A DNA stretch of 64,000 bases. It comes from Sabulitectum sp964386635 (GTDB lineage Bacteria > Fermentibacterota > Fermentibacteria > Fermentibacterales > JCC-6). The translations under genes were made by a program, and so were the position numbers. The notes beneath the pieces are model-generated. The model made no database searches, had not been told where the DNA came from, and saw only the letters and a list, made by a program, of their open reading frames with translations. The stretch spans positions 1-64,000 of the forward strand of contig CAYLRO010000006.1 of assembly GCA_964386635.1 (NCBI GenBank), read 5' to 3'. Positions 7,939 to 16,436 of the stretch are shown one piece after another. Within the stretch, counting starts at the first letter, position 1. Each line of letters opens with the position of its first letter.

Positions 7939-8859
7939 ATGAAGGTATTTGTAACAGGAGCTTCAGGCTTTGTGGGCAGAGAACTCGCCAGGCAGCTTGT
8001 GAGCCTGGGACACCAGGTCACCGCAGCGGTAAGACCCACTTCAGATCTGACAGGAATCCCTGAGAAGTGCAGCGTGCAGGCAGTTGATCTGCAGTCTGCC
8101 GAGGACATCGCCAGGCATCTGGAGGGGGTTCGCGTGATCTTTCACGTGGCAGGAGCCGTAAAAGCCAGGTCAGGAGAAGATTTCGACAGGATCAACGCAG
8201 GAACCACAGCAGCCATTGTAAGCGCTGCTGATTCAGTCTGTCCTGATGCTTTGTTCGTGCTTACCTCAAGCCAGGCAGCTTCGGGACCATGCGGCACCGG
8301 ACCGGTAACTCCCTATGGAAGAAGCAAGGTTCTTGCTGAAAGAGCTGTCACCGGATTAAGGCGGTACACAATTGTGCGCCCGCCTGCAGTGTTCGGCCCT
8401 GAAGACAGGGCAACTGCACCACTTTACAAATGGGCACGGCGCGGGGTAACTGTTTCAATGGGTCTTTCATCTGGAAGCTTCTGCATGATTTCTGTCTCCG
8501 ACCTGGCGAATTTCATGGTCATGCTTATGGACTGTCCATCTTCTGAAGGAAAAACTCTTCAGCCATCCTGGCCGGAGCTGATAACCTGGGAAAGATTCCA
8601 CAGAGCACTTGAACAGGCGGCAGGAAGAAAGATCATCAGGGTGAGAGTACCCGGTTTCTTTGTACATGCGGCAGGATTCCTGGCAGAGATCGCAGCCTCC
8701 TTTACCGGCAGCTGCCCTATGGTAACAAGGGAAAAAGCAAAGGAACTGACAGCATCAGCATGGCCGATCCTGCAGAACGAAACCGCTGAGCTCACCGGCT
8801 GGCAGCCTGCACAATCCCCTGAAGAAACTCTTTCGGAGGCAATGACCTACTGGAAGTGA
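7939..8859 (+). CDS. NAD(P)-dependent epimerase/dehydratase, candidate ceramide reductase (CerR-like)
   Basis: A 306-residue extended short-chain dehydrogenase. The Rossmann motif TGASGFVG is at residues 6-13. The catalytic Tyr126 and Lys130 are in YGRSK, with a serine pair at 110-111 (LTSSQ). The C-terminal half is the substrate-binding part and is not specific. GGAAGGA precedes the ATG. It diverges from spt across 118 bases. In Caulobacter an enzyme of this superfamily, CerR, reduces the keto group after acylation, so the context suggests this role. A nucleotide-sugar epimerase for LPS is the alternative. Its stop overlaps the end of the convergent MaoC gene by 13 bases. Confidence 0.6.
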   Translation: MKVFVTGASGFVGRELARQLVSLGHQVTAAVRPTSDLTGIPEKCSVQAVDLQSAEDIARHLEGVRVIFHVAGAVKARSGEDFDRINAGTTAAIVSAADSVCPDALFVLTSSQAASGPCGTGPVTPYGRSKVLAERAVTGLRRYTIVRPPAVFGPEDRATAPLYKWARRGVTVSMGLSSGSFCMISVSDLANFMVMLMDCPSSEGKTLQPSWPELITWERFHRALEQAAGRKIIRVRVPGFFVHAAGFLAEIAASFTGSCPMVTREKAKELTASAWPILQNETAELTGWQPAQSPEETLSEAMTYWK

Positions 8860-9314
8860 TAGAGCAGTACCACACTCCCCTTGTACGCAGGACGCTTCTC
8901 ACCCTCTATCTCAAGAGTTACACCGAAAGTAACCCTTGTTGTCCCTCTGAGATCCCTTATCTCTTCAACTGTAAGAACAAGTCTCACTCTGCTGTCAACA
9001 ACAACCGGTGTGCTGAACCTGAGATTCTCCATAGCATAATTCACAGTGAGTTTCGAGTTCCGTATCTCAATGATCTCGTCAAGCAGCGAAGGCAACAGAG
9101 ACACCCCCAGAAAGCCATGAGCAATGGTCTTCCCGTAAGGTGATTCAACAGCTGCCCGTTCTTCATCGATGTGTATCCACTGATGATCGCTTGTAGCATC
9201 GGCAAAAGCAGTGATCATCGTCTGGGGAATTGATCTCCAGCTGGACTTTCCCACTTCCCTGCCCAGGAAAGCCGCAAGGTCTTCATGGGACGAAACAATT
9301 TTAATCTCTTCCAC
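8847..9314 (-). CDS. MaoC-like hotdog-fold (R)-specific enoyl-CoA hydratase
   Basis: A single hotdog domain of 155 residues. The hydratase 2 motif is visible as FADATSDHQWIHID, giving Asp43 and His48 as the catalytic pair, followed by AHGFL. Enzymes of this type hydrate trans-2-enoyl-CoA to (R)-3-hydroxyacyl-CoA. The GTG start has GGAGGGAG upstream. It follows the reductive-dehalogenase-like gene by 31 bases and meets the CerR-like gene tail to tail. It might supply (R)-3-hydroxyacyl chains to the nearby lipid pathway, but that is inference from proximity. The substrate is unknown. Confidence 0.8.
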   Translation of the reverse strand: MEEIKIVSSHEDLAAFLGREVGKSSWRSIPQTMITAFADATSDHQWIHIDEERAAVESPYGKTIAHGFLGVSLLPSLLDEIIEIRNSKLTVNYAMENLRFSTPVVVDSRVRLVLTVEEIRDLRGTTRVTFGVTLEIEGEKRPAYKGSVVLLYHFQ

Positions 9315-9345
9315 TTAACTTCTCCCTCCAGGTATTGTCATGTTT

Positions 9346-10626
9346 CTATCTGCAGTTCATCCATTCAGGCACTCCGGAAGTCCGCTTTCCCCTGCCGTAA
9401 AACAAATCGTCCAGCAGTGGAAGCAGAACCGCTGCAGTGAATGACTTCAATGCAAGCTTCTTCAGAACACCCCACGGGTGGTTCATGGGACACACCGCCA
9501 TGCAGACACCGCAGTCTGTCCCGGAAGCATTCCAGTAGGCATAGCATCTGTCGGCTTTAATTCTCTCTATTTTCTCTCTATTGATCGCTTTCGAGGGGCA
9601 ATGGCTGGCGCACTTTCTGCAGTGGTGACAGAAACTGAGATAATCCCTTGCACTCTTCTCCAGAACCGGCAGTTCACAATCAGTGGTAACTGCTGCAAAT
9701 CTCACAGCGGAACCGTACATGTCAGTTATGAACAGGTTGCTCCAGCCGAATCCGCCAAGACCTGCATCCAGGGCAATAAGCGTGGGGATAACCTGATAAC
9801 ATCCGTCAATGTGAGCCCTGGCTGAGTATCCCAGACTCCGAAGGAAGGCTGCTGTTTCCACAGCTGCAACACCTGAATCCCGGTATCTCATTGCCACCTC
9901 TACAACCTCGGGACTCCGTGGAGCTGTTCCGGTGAGTGCTTCCTTCATCTTTGAGCCTATTACAATGGCATGGGTGTGTTCTACCGGGATCTTAACACCG
10001 TAGTTCTCAGCTCTTCTGCCGTGATGGGAATAGTAGTGTTCATCTCTGACTGCGGTGATTCCCCTGCACCTGAAACCCTGATATTCCAGCCAGCCGTTTA
10101 TGTACCTGCTGATCTCCTCCGGTGATTCCTCTGCTTTGCTCTGGAACGGTTCACCTGAACTGATGGAGTGAAGTGCTTCTGTAACGGAAAATTCAGCATA
10201 TGTGGCAGCGGAATTCATTCTGTTGTAAAACATGCTTCCCCTGGCCATGAGACCGGGCAGTGCCCTGGTTGCAGCATCTCTTTTTTCTTTTTCAGGATAC
10301 CTGCGGTAGTAATCGGCATAGTCATCCGAACCTGGTTTCAGCCTCTGTCTTGAAAAAGAAATGTCCCTCTCATCGAACCTGTCACCGGGTTTCCTTTCCG
10401 GAGCATCTTTATGCTTCAGAGGGATAAGCAGAAGGATCAGAAGAATACCGGTAATCTGAAGTGCAGGGGGAAACAGAGCAGCAATACCGATAATGCATGC
10501 TGCTACAATGGATATCCATCCAGCCCGTTTGAATCCTCTGCGGAAATTCATCACAGAAAACCAAAGTATTGGAATACCCAGTACCGGCAGCATGACAAGG
10601 CCAGTATAAAAGAGAATCCTGTCCAC
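9346..10626 (-). CDS. Membrane-anchored reductive dehalogenase-like Fe-S protein (TMrdhA type)
   Basis: A 426-residue protein. Two or three hydrophobic stretches at about 1-30 and 38-70 anchor it in the membrane, and no twin-arginine signal is present. The cytoplasm-proximal part has the DERD start and LKPGSDDYADYYRR segment typical of membrane-spanning RdhA homologues, a corrinoid-binding-type middle (GLGGFGWSNLFI) and two 4Fe-4S motifs: Cys333, 336, 339, 343 and Cys361, 372, 375, 379. RdhA enzymes use a corrinoid and Fe-S clusters to remove halogens. The epoxyqueuosine reductase QueG is related but lacks membrane helices. The start is GTG with AAAGGGA upstream. The substrate is unknown and no RdhB-like anchor is adjacent. 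Confidence 0.75.
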   Translation of the reverse strand: MDRILFYTGLVMLPVLGIPILWFSVMNFRRGFKRAGWISIVAACIIGIAALFPPALQITGILLILLLIPLKHKDAPERKPGDRFDERDISFSRQRLKPGSDDYADYYRRYPEKEKRDAATRALPGLMARGSMFYNRMNSAATYAEFSVTEALHSISSGEPFQSKAEESPEEISRYINGWLEYQGFRCRGITAVRDEHYYSHHGRRAENYGVKIPVEHTHAIVIGSKMKEALTGTAPRSPEVVEVAMRYRDSGVAAVETAAFLRSLGYSARAHIDGCYQVIPTLIALDAGLGGFGWSNLFITDMYGSAVRFAAVTTDCELPVLEKSARDYLSFCHHCRKCASHCPSKAINREKIERIKADRCYAYWNASGTDCGVCMAVCPMNHPWGVLKKLALKSFTAAVLLPLLDDLFYGRGKRTSGVPEWMNCR

Positions 10627-10768
10627 TGTTCCCTTTCACGGTTTTGATCAGGAAAGATACCATAACAGTACTCAGTTCAGCACAACCACTGAGTCGCTTA
10701 CACCCGGCGGCGGTTAAGCAGGGATCCGGGAGCATGTCAGCGGTGGAAAGTATCCAGCCCCTGTCCGT

Positions 10769-11254
10769 TCAGCGTTTGTAGCCGAATCTCTTCAGAAGTT
10801 CGATCCTGGCGGAAACATCCTCCTGACACTCCACAGCTGTAGGTGATTCTCCGTCGATAACACCGAGAATTCCTCCTCCCTGCTCCGTTCGTGCAACTAT
10901 GACCTGAACCGGGTTTGCCGTGGCACAGAAGATGCTGCAAACCTCGGGAACGGCCTTGATACTGTTCAGAACCTGTATGGGAAATGCTTCGCCGAGAACA
11001 ACCATGAAGCAGTGTCCCGCACCTATGGCTGATATGTTCTCCTCTGCAATTCTTTTAAGTTCCAGATCGTTTCCGTCACTTCTTATGAGCCTGGGTCCTG
11101 ATGCCTCGCTGAATGCAAGCCCGAAAGAACTGCCTGGAACAGTACCTGCAACTGCCTCGTAAAGATCCTCCACTGTCTTTATGAAATGCGACTGCCCCAG
11201 GATAATGTTGCATCCCTCAGGGAACTTCAGATCAACAGCTTCCATTTTCAGCAT
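10769..11254 (-). CDS. Adenosine-specific kinase family protein (COG1839 type)
   Basis: A compact 161-residue protein matching the small adenosine-specific kinase family first described from archaea. The conserved stretches are QSHFIKTVEDLYEA, FGLAFSEASG, AIGAGHCFMV, EVCSIFCATANPVQV and GGGILGVIDG. There is no P-loop, as expected for the family. It lies 18 bases after gatD and is the last gene of the long LPS-rpoN-gatD run. The gap of 142 bases before the next minus-strand gene suggests transcription ends or restarts there. The biochemical role in bacteria is poorly defined. Confidence 0.82.
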   Translation of the reverse strand: MLKMEAVDLKFPEGCNIILGQSHFIKTVEDLYEAVAGTVPGSSFGLAFSEASGPRLIRSDGNDLELKRIAEENISAIGAGHCFMVVLGEAFPIQVLNSIKAVPEVCSIFCATANPVQVIVARTEQGGGILGVIDGESPTAVECQEDVSARIELLKRFGYKR

Positions 11255-11272
11255 GGTTCAGGCTCCCCTCAG

Positions 11273-12658
11273 CTATCTGTTAATTCCGTCAAATATGCCC
11301 TCGACCTCAGGAACACCGCCCTGCAGAACCAGATATCCATCTGGAGGCTCGGACTCGGTTATATCGCCGCCTACAGGGGTAAGCATCAGTTCCTGCACCT
11401 TCTCGAAATCATCGGTTACTCCCATTGCCCAGCCGAGTTTGATGTAAGCTGCTTCAGGAAGCATGTTGCCCAGAGGAACAACGCCTCTCTGCATGAGAAG
11501 TCTGCCTGTATCGTACACATACATCTGTGCATATCCCCAGAGTGTCTGCACTGTCATGAAAACATGAACTCCTGCATCAGTTGCTCTCTGGATGGGTTCG
11601 TAAAGCGCTTTGTTAACGTGGCCGAGGCCGGTTCCGGCAATGATTATTCCCTTGTAGCCGTTTTCAACCATAGAGTCGATCATGTCCGGTTTCATGTTCG
11701 GGTAGTAGTAGACCAATCCAACCCTGTCATCAAACACAGGTCTGATATTGGGTTTTCTGGTCAGGTCTCTCTTGAGATAATCTTTCTTCAGGAATGTGAA
11801 TTTTTCCCTGTCCACCATTGCAAGTGGTCTGTCACCTATGGTCCTGAAGGTAGACCTGTAGCTTGAGTGCATCTTTCTCACCTGAGGGCCCCGGTGAAGA
11901 AGACCGTACTGATCGCTTGTAGGGCCGAACATGCAGACAACCACTTCTGAGGCATCGAAAAAGGCTGCAGTTTTTGCTGCATGAATGAGATTGAGAGCTG
12001 CATCGCTGGACGGTCTGTCACTTGAACGCTGGCTGCCCACAAGAACCACAGGAACAGGAAGGTTCTGGCACATGTATGTCAACGCTGCTGCCGTGTGGCT
12101 AAGGGTGTCTGTACCATGACCTATCATCAGGCCGTCAACACCCTTTTCAATTTCCTTCTCGATGGCCTTTGCCAGTGTAATGTACTGACTGGGACCCATA
12201 TCCTCACTGAATATTCCGAAGAGCTTCTCAGTGTCCAGGTTGCATATATCCGCGAGTTCAGGCACAGCGCCATAAAGCTCTCCAGGGGAGAATGCCGGGA
12301 TCACCGCCCCGGTCTTGTAATCCAGTCTGCTTGCAATGGTGCCGCCTGTTCCCAGAAGTTTTACCCTGGGGTTCTTCGGGTCGAATGGGAATTCCTGCTC
12401 AGCGATCTGATAATGTGCCTCTCTTGAACCCAGAATCTCTACTGATGTTATCTTCGTTGCCGATACACCAATGTTGTAACCTGTAGCCAGTTTCAAAACA
12501 ATATGGTCTGCGTCCGCTGTTTCGCTTCTGGGAAGAACAACTCCTTCGAATACGTTCCTTCCTGCAGTCAGAACAATATCGTCCCAGACCTTTATTCCGA
12601 ATTTTTCCATTACTTCTCTTGTAATACCTCTGTAACCTTTGAAGATGTCGCTGCTCAT
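11273..12658 (-). CDS. gatD: Glutamyl-tRNA(Gln) amidotransferase subunit D, archaeal type
   Basis: An L-asparaginase-family protein that releases ammonia from glutamine for conversion of Glu-tRNA-Gln to Gln-tRNA-Gln with GatE. The N-terminal extension (about 1-95, an AnfO/GatD beta-barrel) separates it from plain asparaginases. The catalytic threonines and aspartate follow in LLGTGGTIAS (Thr104/Thr107) and GHGTDTLSH (Thr183, Asp184). The length of 461 residues fits archaeal GatD (about 435). GatDE is normally restricted to archaea, so this suggests transfer. No gatE is in the window. It follows rpoN by 11 bases. Confidence 0.88.
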   Translation of the reverse strand: MSSDIFKGYRGITREVMEKFGIKVWDDIVLTAGRNVFEGVVLPRSETADADHIVLKLATGYNIGVSATKITSVEILGSREAHYQIAEQEFPFDPKNPRVKLLGTGGTIASRLDYKTGAVIPAFSPGELYGAVPELADICNLDTEKLFGIFSEDMGPSQYITLAKAIEKEIEKGVDGLMIGHGTDTLSHTAAALTYMCQNLPVPVVLVGSQRSSDRPSSDAALNLIHAAKTAAFFDASEVVVCMFGPTSDQYGLLHRGPQVRKMHSSYRSTFRTIGDRPLAMVDREKFTFLKKDYLKRDLTRKPNIRPVFDDRVGLVYYYPNMKPDMIDSMVENGYKGIIIAGTGLGHVNKALYEPIQRATDAGVHVFMTVQTLWGYAQMYVYDTGRLLMQRGVVPLGNMLPEAAYIKLGWAMGVTDDFEKVQELMLTPVGGDITESEPPDGYLVLQGGVPEVEGIFDGINR

Positions 12659-12669
12659 TCTGAATCCCC

Positions 12670-14082
12670 TTAGAAGCGCCTTCTCTTTCTGGCGCCCGGT
12701 ATATCCAACTGCTTCCGGTAATTTGCTACGGTTCTCCTTTTGATACTGGTTCCACTTCCATCCAGTATCTCAGCGATTTTTTCGTCACTCAGCGGTTTGG
12801 CTTTATCCTCTGAGGCGATGATTCGCTTTATATCCTCTTTCACAGAAACTGCCGAAACATTTTTGTCTGAACTGCCTCTGCTGAAATAGTATCTCATCTC
12901 GTGAATCCCCTGGGGAGATTGAACGTATTTGCCGTTGATTGCCCTGCTTATTGTTGACTGGTTGAATCCAAGTGCCTCTGCAGCCTCCTGAAGGGTCAGA
13001 GGCACAAGAGCATCAACCCCGTTTTCAAGAAATCCATTCTGTTTTTCAGTAATGAACCGTGATATCCGTATCACAGTCTGCTGCCTCTGTCTGATGGCCT
13101 TGATGAACCAGCTGGCCTTTCTGAATTTCTTTGTTACATACTCCTTCTCCACCGCTCCTGCAGAAGGTGATTCAAGAACCTTCCGGTTGCGGCTGCTTAT
13201 TGCAAGATGGGGGAAACGGTTGTCATTCAGAAATACAAGGAATTTCCCATTGTGTTTCTCTATTATCACATCAGGAACAACCGCAGAACTTGAACTTCCG
13301 GAAAATTCTGCCCCTGGCCATGGATTCAGTTTTTTTATGCGCTGAATGGCCTCTTCAACCTCATGAGGAGATACTCCCAGTTCCGACGCGATATTAAGTA
13401 TTCGTCTCTGTGCCAGGTCATCGAAACACATGTCGATCATCCGGTATTCCACCGTATCAACGGCATTGTCTCCATCCTGAAGCAGCATCTGGAAAAGAAG
13501 AGCATCTCTGGCTGAGCGCTGAGCCACTCCGGGAGGATCAAGGGACCTCACTACGGAAAGGGCATCCTGAAGAACATCCCCGCGGCCATCCCAGCCGATA
13601 ACGAATTCATCATCGGTAAGTGTAAGGAGACCATGACGGTCCAGAGAATAGATGATGTATACCCCGGCATCCTCTGCTTCGCCGGTGAGGTCCAGAGTCT
13701 GGAGCTGAGAAATGAGATGCTCGCTGAGAGTCACAGGCTTTACCGCCTCCGGATGCCACTGCTCCTCTTCCTGATAACGGTTGGCAGGCATTGTTCCAAC
13801 ATCCTCATCTATCTCCCTGAGAATGTCCAGCGGATCCTCTTCTTTGGAATCGCTTCTTTCCGGTTCCTCTTCAGGAACTTCGGTTTCAAGCTTGTCGGTT
13901 TCTGTCTGATCAGATGAGTTTCCATCCTCTTCAAGCAGAGGATTCTCAGCAAGCTCAGTGGCGATCAGACCTTCAAGCTCCATTGAAGGCATCTGAAGTA
14001 TCTCCAGCTGCTGCCTCAGGGTCTGAGTCATGGCCAGCTTCTGGGACTGTGTCAGTTTCAGTTGTGTACTGAGCTCAGGCAT
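12670..14082 (-). CDS. rpoN: RNA polymerase sigma-54 factor
   Basis: An alternative sigma factor of 470 residues that needs AAA+ enhancer-binding activators. The N-terminal region I is Gln- and Leu-rich (QTLRQQLEILQM) and binds activator and core. An acidic region II follows at about 55-115, then the core-binding domain, a helix-turn-helix (LGFNQSTISRAINGKYV) and the C-terminal RpoN box (RRTVANYRKQL) that reads the -24 element. It directly abuts lptB (ATG follows its TAG), an order conserved in many diderm bacteria. Confidence 0.95.
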   Translation of the reverse strand: MPELSTQLKLTQSQKLAMTQTLRQQLEILQMPSMELEGLIATELAENPLLEEDGNSSDQTETDKLETEVPEEEPERSDSKEEDPLDILREIDEDVGTMPANRYQEEEQWHPEAVKPVTLSEHLISQLQTLDLTGEAEDAGVYIIYSLDRHGLLTLTDDEFVIGWDGRGDVLQDALSVVRSLDPPGVAQRSARDALLFQMLLQDGDNAVDTVEYRMIDMCFDDLAQRRILNIASELGVSPHEVEEAIQRIKKLNPWPGAEFSGSSSSAVVPDVIIEKHNGKFLVFLNDNRFPHLAISSRNRKVLESPSAGAVEKEYVTKKFRKASWFIKAIRQRQQTVIRISRFITEKQNGFLENGVDALVPLTLQEAAEALGFNQSTISRAINGKYVQSPQGIHEMRYYFSRGSSDKNVSAVSVKEDIKRIIASEDKAKPLSDEKIAEILDGSGTSIKRRTVANYRKQLDIPGARKRRRF

Positions 14083-14826
14083 CTACAACTTGAACCTTTC
14101 CCCGAGATATATCTTCCTGGCTTCAGGGTCATCTGCCAGTTCCTCTGCTGACCCTGAAATAAGAACCCTTCCGTCATACATGATGTAGGCTCTGTCGGTA
14201 ATGGCCAGAGTTTCTCTTACACTGTGATCAGTTATCAGAACTCCCAGTCCCCGTTCTGCAAGATCCCTGATTATCCCCTGTATCTCTGCAACGGCGATGG
14301 GATCTATTCCGGCAAACGGTTCATCCAGAAGGAGAAAACCGGGATCAGTGACAAGAGCACGGGCGATCTCCACCCTGCGTCTCTCCCCGCCGGAAAGGGT
14401 GTACGCCTTCTGTTTTGCCAGCTTTGAGATCCCAAGCTCTTCAAGCAGTTTCTCCTGCTTGTTCTTCCTTGCAGCCTTTGACAACCCGGTTGTCTCCAGT
14501 ATGCACATGAGATTGTCGGCAACGGTCATTTTCCTGAATACACTTGATTCCTGGGGAAGGTAGCCAAGACCCAGCCTTGCTCTCTTGTACATAGGGAGCC
14601 CTGTGATCTCCTTGCTGTCAAGGAATACACTTCCCTCATCAGGTTTGATGAACCCGACTATCTGGTAGAATGTGGTGGTTTTTCCGGCTCCGTTAGGGCC
14701 CAGAAGACCAACTATCTCTCCCCTGCTGACTTGAAGACTGACTCCGTTGACAACTTTTCTTTTTCTGTATTTCTTTACAAGCTCTCTGGCTTCAAGAACT
14801 TTCGCCCGTCTGTCAATTTCAGTCAC
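14083..14826 (-). CDS. lptB: LPS export ABC transporter ATP-binding protein LptB
   Basis: The ATPase that powers LPS extraction by LptFG. Walker A (GPNGAGKTT), the LSGGERRR signature, Walker B (FLLLDEPFAG) and the His switch (ITDHS) are all present. I place the start at a GTG at 14826-14824, which overlaps the lptA stop (GTGACTGA) and gives 247 residues, close to the usual 240. A longer frame from 14868 would add 14 residues and overlap lptA by 50 bases. GGAGCGGGG lies upstream of the GTG. Its neighbours lptA, lptC and rpoN fit the standard arrangement. Confidence 0.95.
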   Translation of the reverse strand: MTEIDRRAKVLEARELVKKYRKRKVVNGVSLQVSRGEIVGLLGPNGAGKTTTFYQIVGFIKPDEGSVFLDSKEITGLPMYKRARLGLGYLPQESSVFRKMTVADNLMCILETTGLSKAARKNKQEKLLEELGISKLAKQKAYTLSGGERRRVEIARALVTDPGFLLLDEPFAGIDPIAVAEIQGIIRDLAERGLGVLITDHSVRETLAITDRAYIMYDGRVLISGSAEELADDPEARKIYLGERFKL

Positions 14827-15874
14827 GGAATTCCCCGCTCCAGCTGTATGTTCCTCTAACGCTTCCATTGGCTGCTACCTCTTCGGCCTCACCATTTTCA
14901 AACCTGATCACTATCTCTTCAGCACTCATGGTGTTCGCTTCTGTTCTCAGTGAATCCTCACCGAATATATTCAGTACTGCACTTCCCTGAAGAATCAGGC
15001 TGTCAAGGTCCTCTGTACCTGCTATAAAGGCAAACTCCGCCCTCTGTGAGCTGAAATCAACTTTCGTCTCATCCTGTTCCAGATTGCCTGAGGCGGCGCC
15101 CTCTATCCTGAGAAACTCAAGAGCACCATTGGCGTCAACAAGACCTTCCATCCAGTCGCCGAAAAGCTCTCCCTCTTCAGCAATTATCTCCGGGGAGCCG
15201 ATCAGCTCCATTCTATCCTCTTCGCCGAAATATCTCAGGTATTCGCTGCTTGTAGTCATGTTCCTTGCACCCATTGTTACAAGTGCGTTACCCTGAGCTT
15301 CAGCTCTTTCGCTATCAGGGAAAAACTCCAGCCTGTCAGCGGTAATTACTGTGGTATCAGAGCCCTCAACCCTTGTCAGAACAGGGTCAACTGTAACGAA
15401 AAGGCTTCCTCTTTCCCTGTCATACAGAGCGTACTCACCGGTAACATTTCCCAGCCAGTCTCCCTGAAGAACAACGGAACCCTTTGCTGTAGCCTTATCT
15501 CTGAACCTGAACCAGTCCACCCGGTCTGCAGTCAGGGTGGAAGATCCGTCTGCAAGAACGGCATTTCCCGACAGAACCATCACACCTGTAACCCTGGAAT
15601 AAGAGAGAAAGTCTCCATCAGCAGTCAGAGTATCCGCCTCAACATGAACCCCGCCGAAAAACTCAGCCCGTTCGGATTCCTGATACACTTTTGCAGATGT
15701 GGAGGTAACAGTTACCTGATCATCAGTTACAATGACATTCCCGGTGAGTTCAAGTATGGATTCACCGGTTTCCAAAGTCGTGGTGGAAGCATTGTCCGAT
15801 GTTACTGTAAACACACCGGCTGAAGATGCTGGGAGAAACACCATGAGTATTAAAGGAAAAATTCGTTTATTCAT
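14819..15874 (-). CDS. lptA: LptA/OstA-like periplasmic LPS transport protein
   Basis: A 351-residue exported protein with a signal peptide (MNKRIFPLILMVFLPASSAG). Repeated short strands with the OstA pattern follow (LELTGNVIVTDDQVTVTS, AEFFGGVHVEADTLTADG). LptA filaments bridge the inner-membrane LptFGC and outer-membrane LptD. It is about twice the length of E. coli LptA (185 residues), so it carries extra OstA repeats and could make a longer bridge per monomer. It overlaps lptC at its start (ATGAATAA) and lptB at its end. Confidence 0.85.
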   Translation of the reverse strand: MNKRIFPLILMVFLPASSAGVFTVTSDNASTTTLETGESILELTGNVIVTDDQVTVTSTSAKVYQESERAEFFGGVHVEADTLTADGDFLSYSRVTGVMVLSGNAVLADGSSTLTADRVDWFRFRDKATAKGSVVLQGDWLGNVTGEYALYDRERGSLFVTVDPVLTRVEGSDTTVITADRLEFFPDSERAEAQGNALVTMGARNMTTSSEYLRYFGEEDRMELIGSPEIIAEEGELFGDWMEGLVDANGALEFLRIEGAASGNLEQDETKVDFSSQRAEFAFIAGTEDLDSLILQGSAVLNIFGEDSLRTEANTMSAEEIVIRFENGEAEEVAANGSVRGTYSWSGEFRD

Positions 15875-16436
15875 CTATGAGAACATCTCCCACTGTTACA
15901 GCAGTAAAAGACTCCTGAACTGTAACATCACCAATGGCCGAGAGACCGGTGTCAAGCACAACACCTCTTCCCCGGAGGGTAGTTGTGCCTGTGCTCTCGG
16001 GAATTGTGAATGTCACAAGGCAGTCTGTCTGGAAAGTTTCAAGTGAGTCTGACCAGTTGAGAAGCTCGGTGTTAAGCGTTCTGCCGTCAGCATTTTCAGC
16101 AAATACGTTTCCCCATAGAACAGTTCTTCCACTTATCATGTCCGAGGAACCTGTATCGCTTCTTACAAAGCTCTCAGGAATATCCTCTTCATAAAAAACT
16201 ATGTTGACTTCAGTTATAAGAAGAAGGCTGTCCTCTTCCCTGTAAACAGCTGAATCCCCGGTAAGCATCCAGTCACGGAAGCCATCCTGGGACTGAACAA
16301 GCCTGATACCTGAAACGGTCTGTACCTTGCCGCTCTCCTGAGACCATTCACCGGGCTGTTCACCGCAGCCCGTCAGAGCCAGGAGGACGACGATCCCAGC
16401 GCTTATGAAACCAGATCCACTGATCGGGATCCTCAA
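15867..16436 (-). CDS. lptC: LptC-like LPS transport lipoprotein
   Basis: A 189-residue protein with a short hydrophobic N-terminus and a lipobox ending in LTGC (Cys24). An LptC-type beta fold follows (SGIRLVQSQDGFRDWMLTGDSAVY). E. coli LptC has a transmembrane helix, whereas a lipid anchor is used here. The first 77 bases overlap the 3' end of the acyltransferase gene in another frame. No in-frame start closer to the lipobox exists, so the overlap is probably real. It lies directly before lptA. Confidence 0.78.
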   Translation of the reverse strand: MRIPISGSGFISAGIVVLLALTGCGEQPGEWSQESGKVQTVSGIRLVQSQDGFRDWMLTGDSAVYREEDSLLLITEVNIVFYEEDIPESFVRSDTGSSDMISGRTVLWGNVFAENADGRTLNTELLNWSDSLETFQTDCLVTFTIPESTGTTTLRGRGVVLDTGLSAIGDVTVQESFTAVTVGDVLIDE

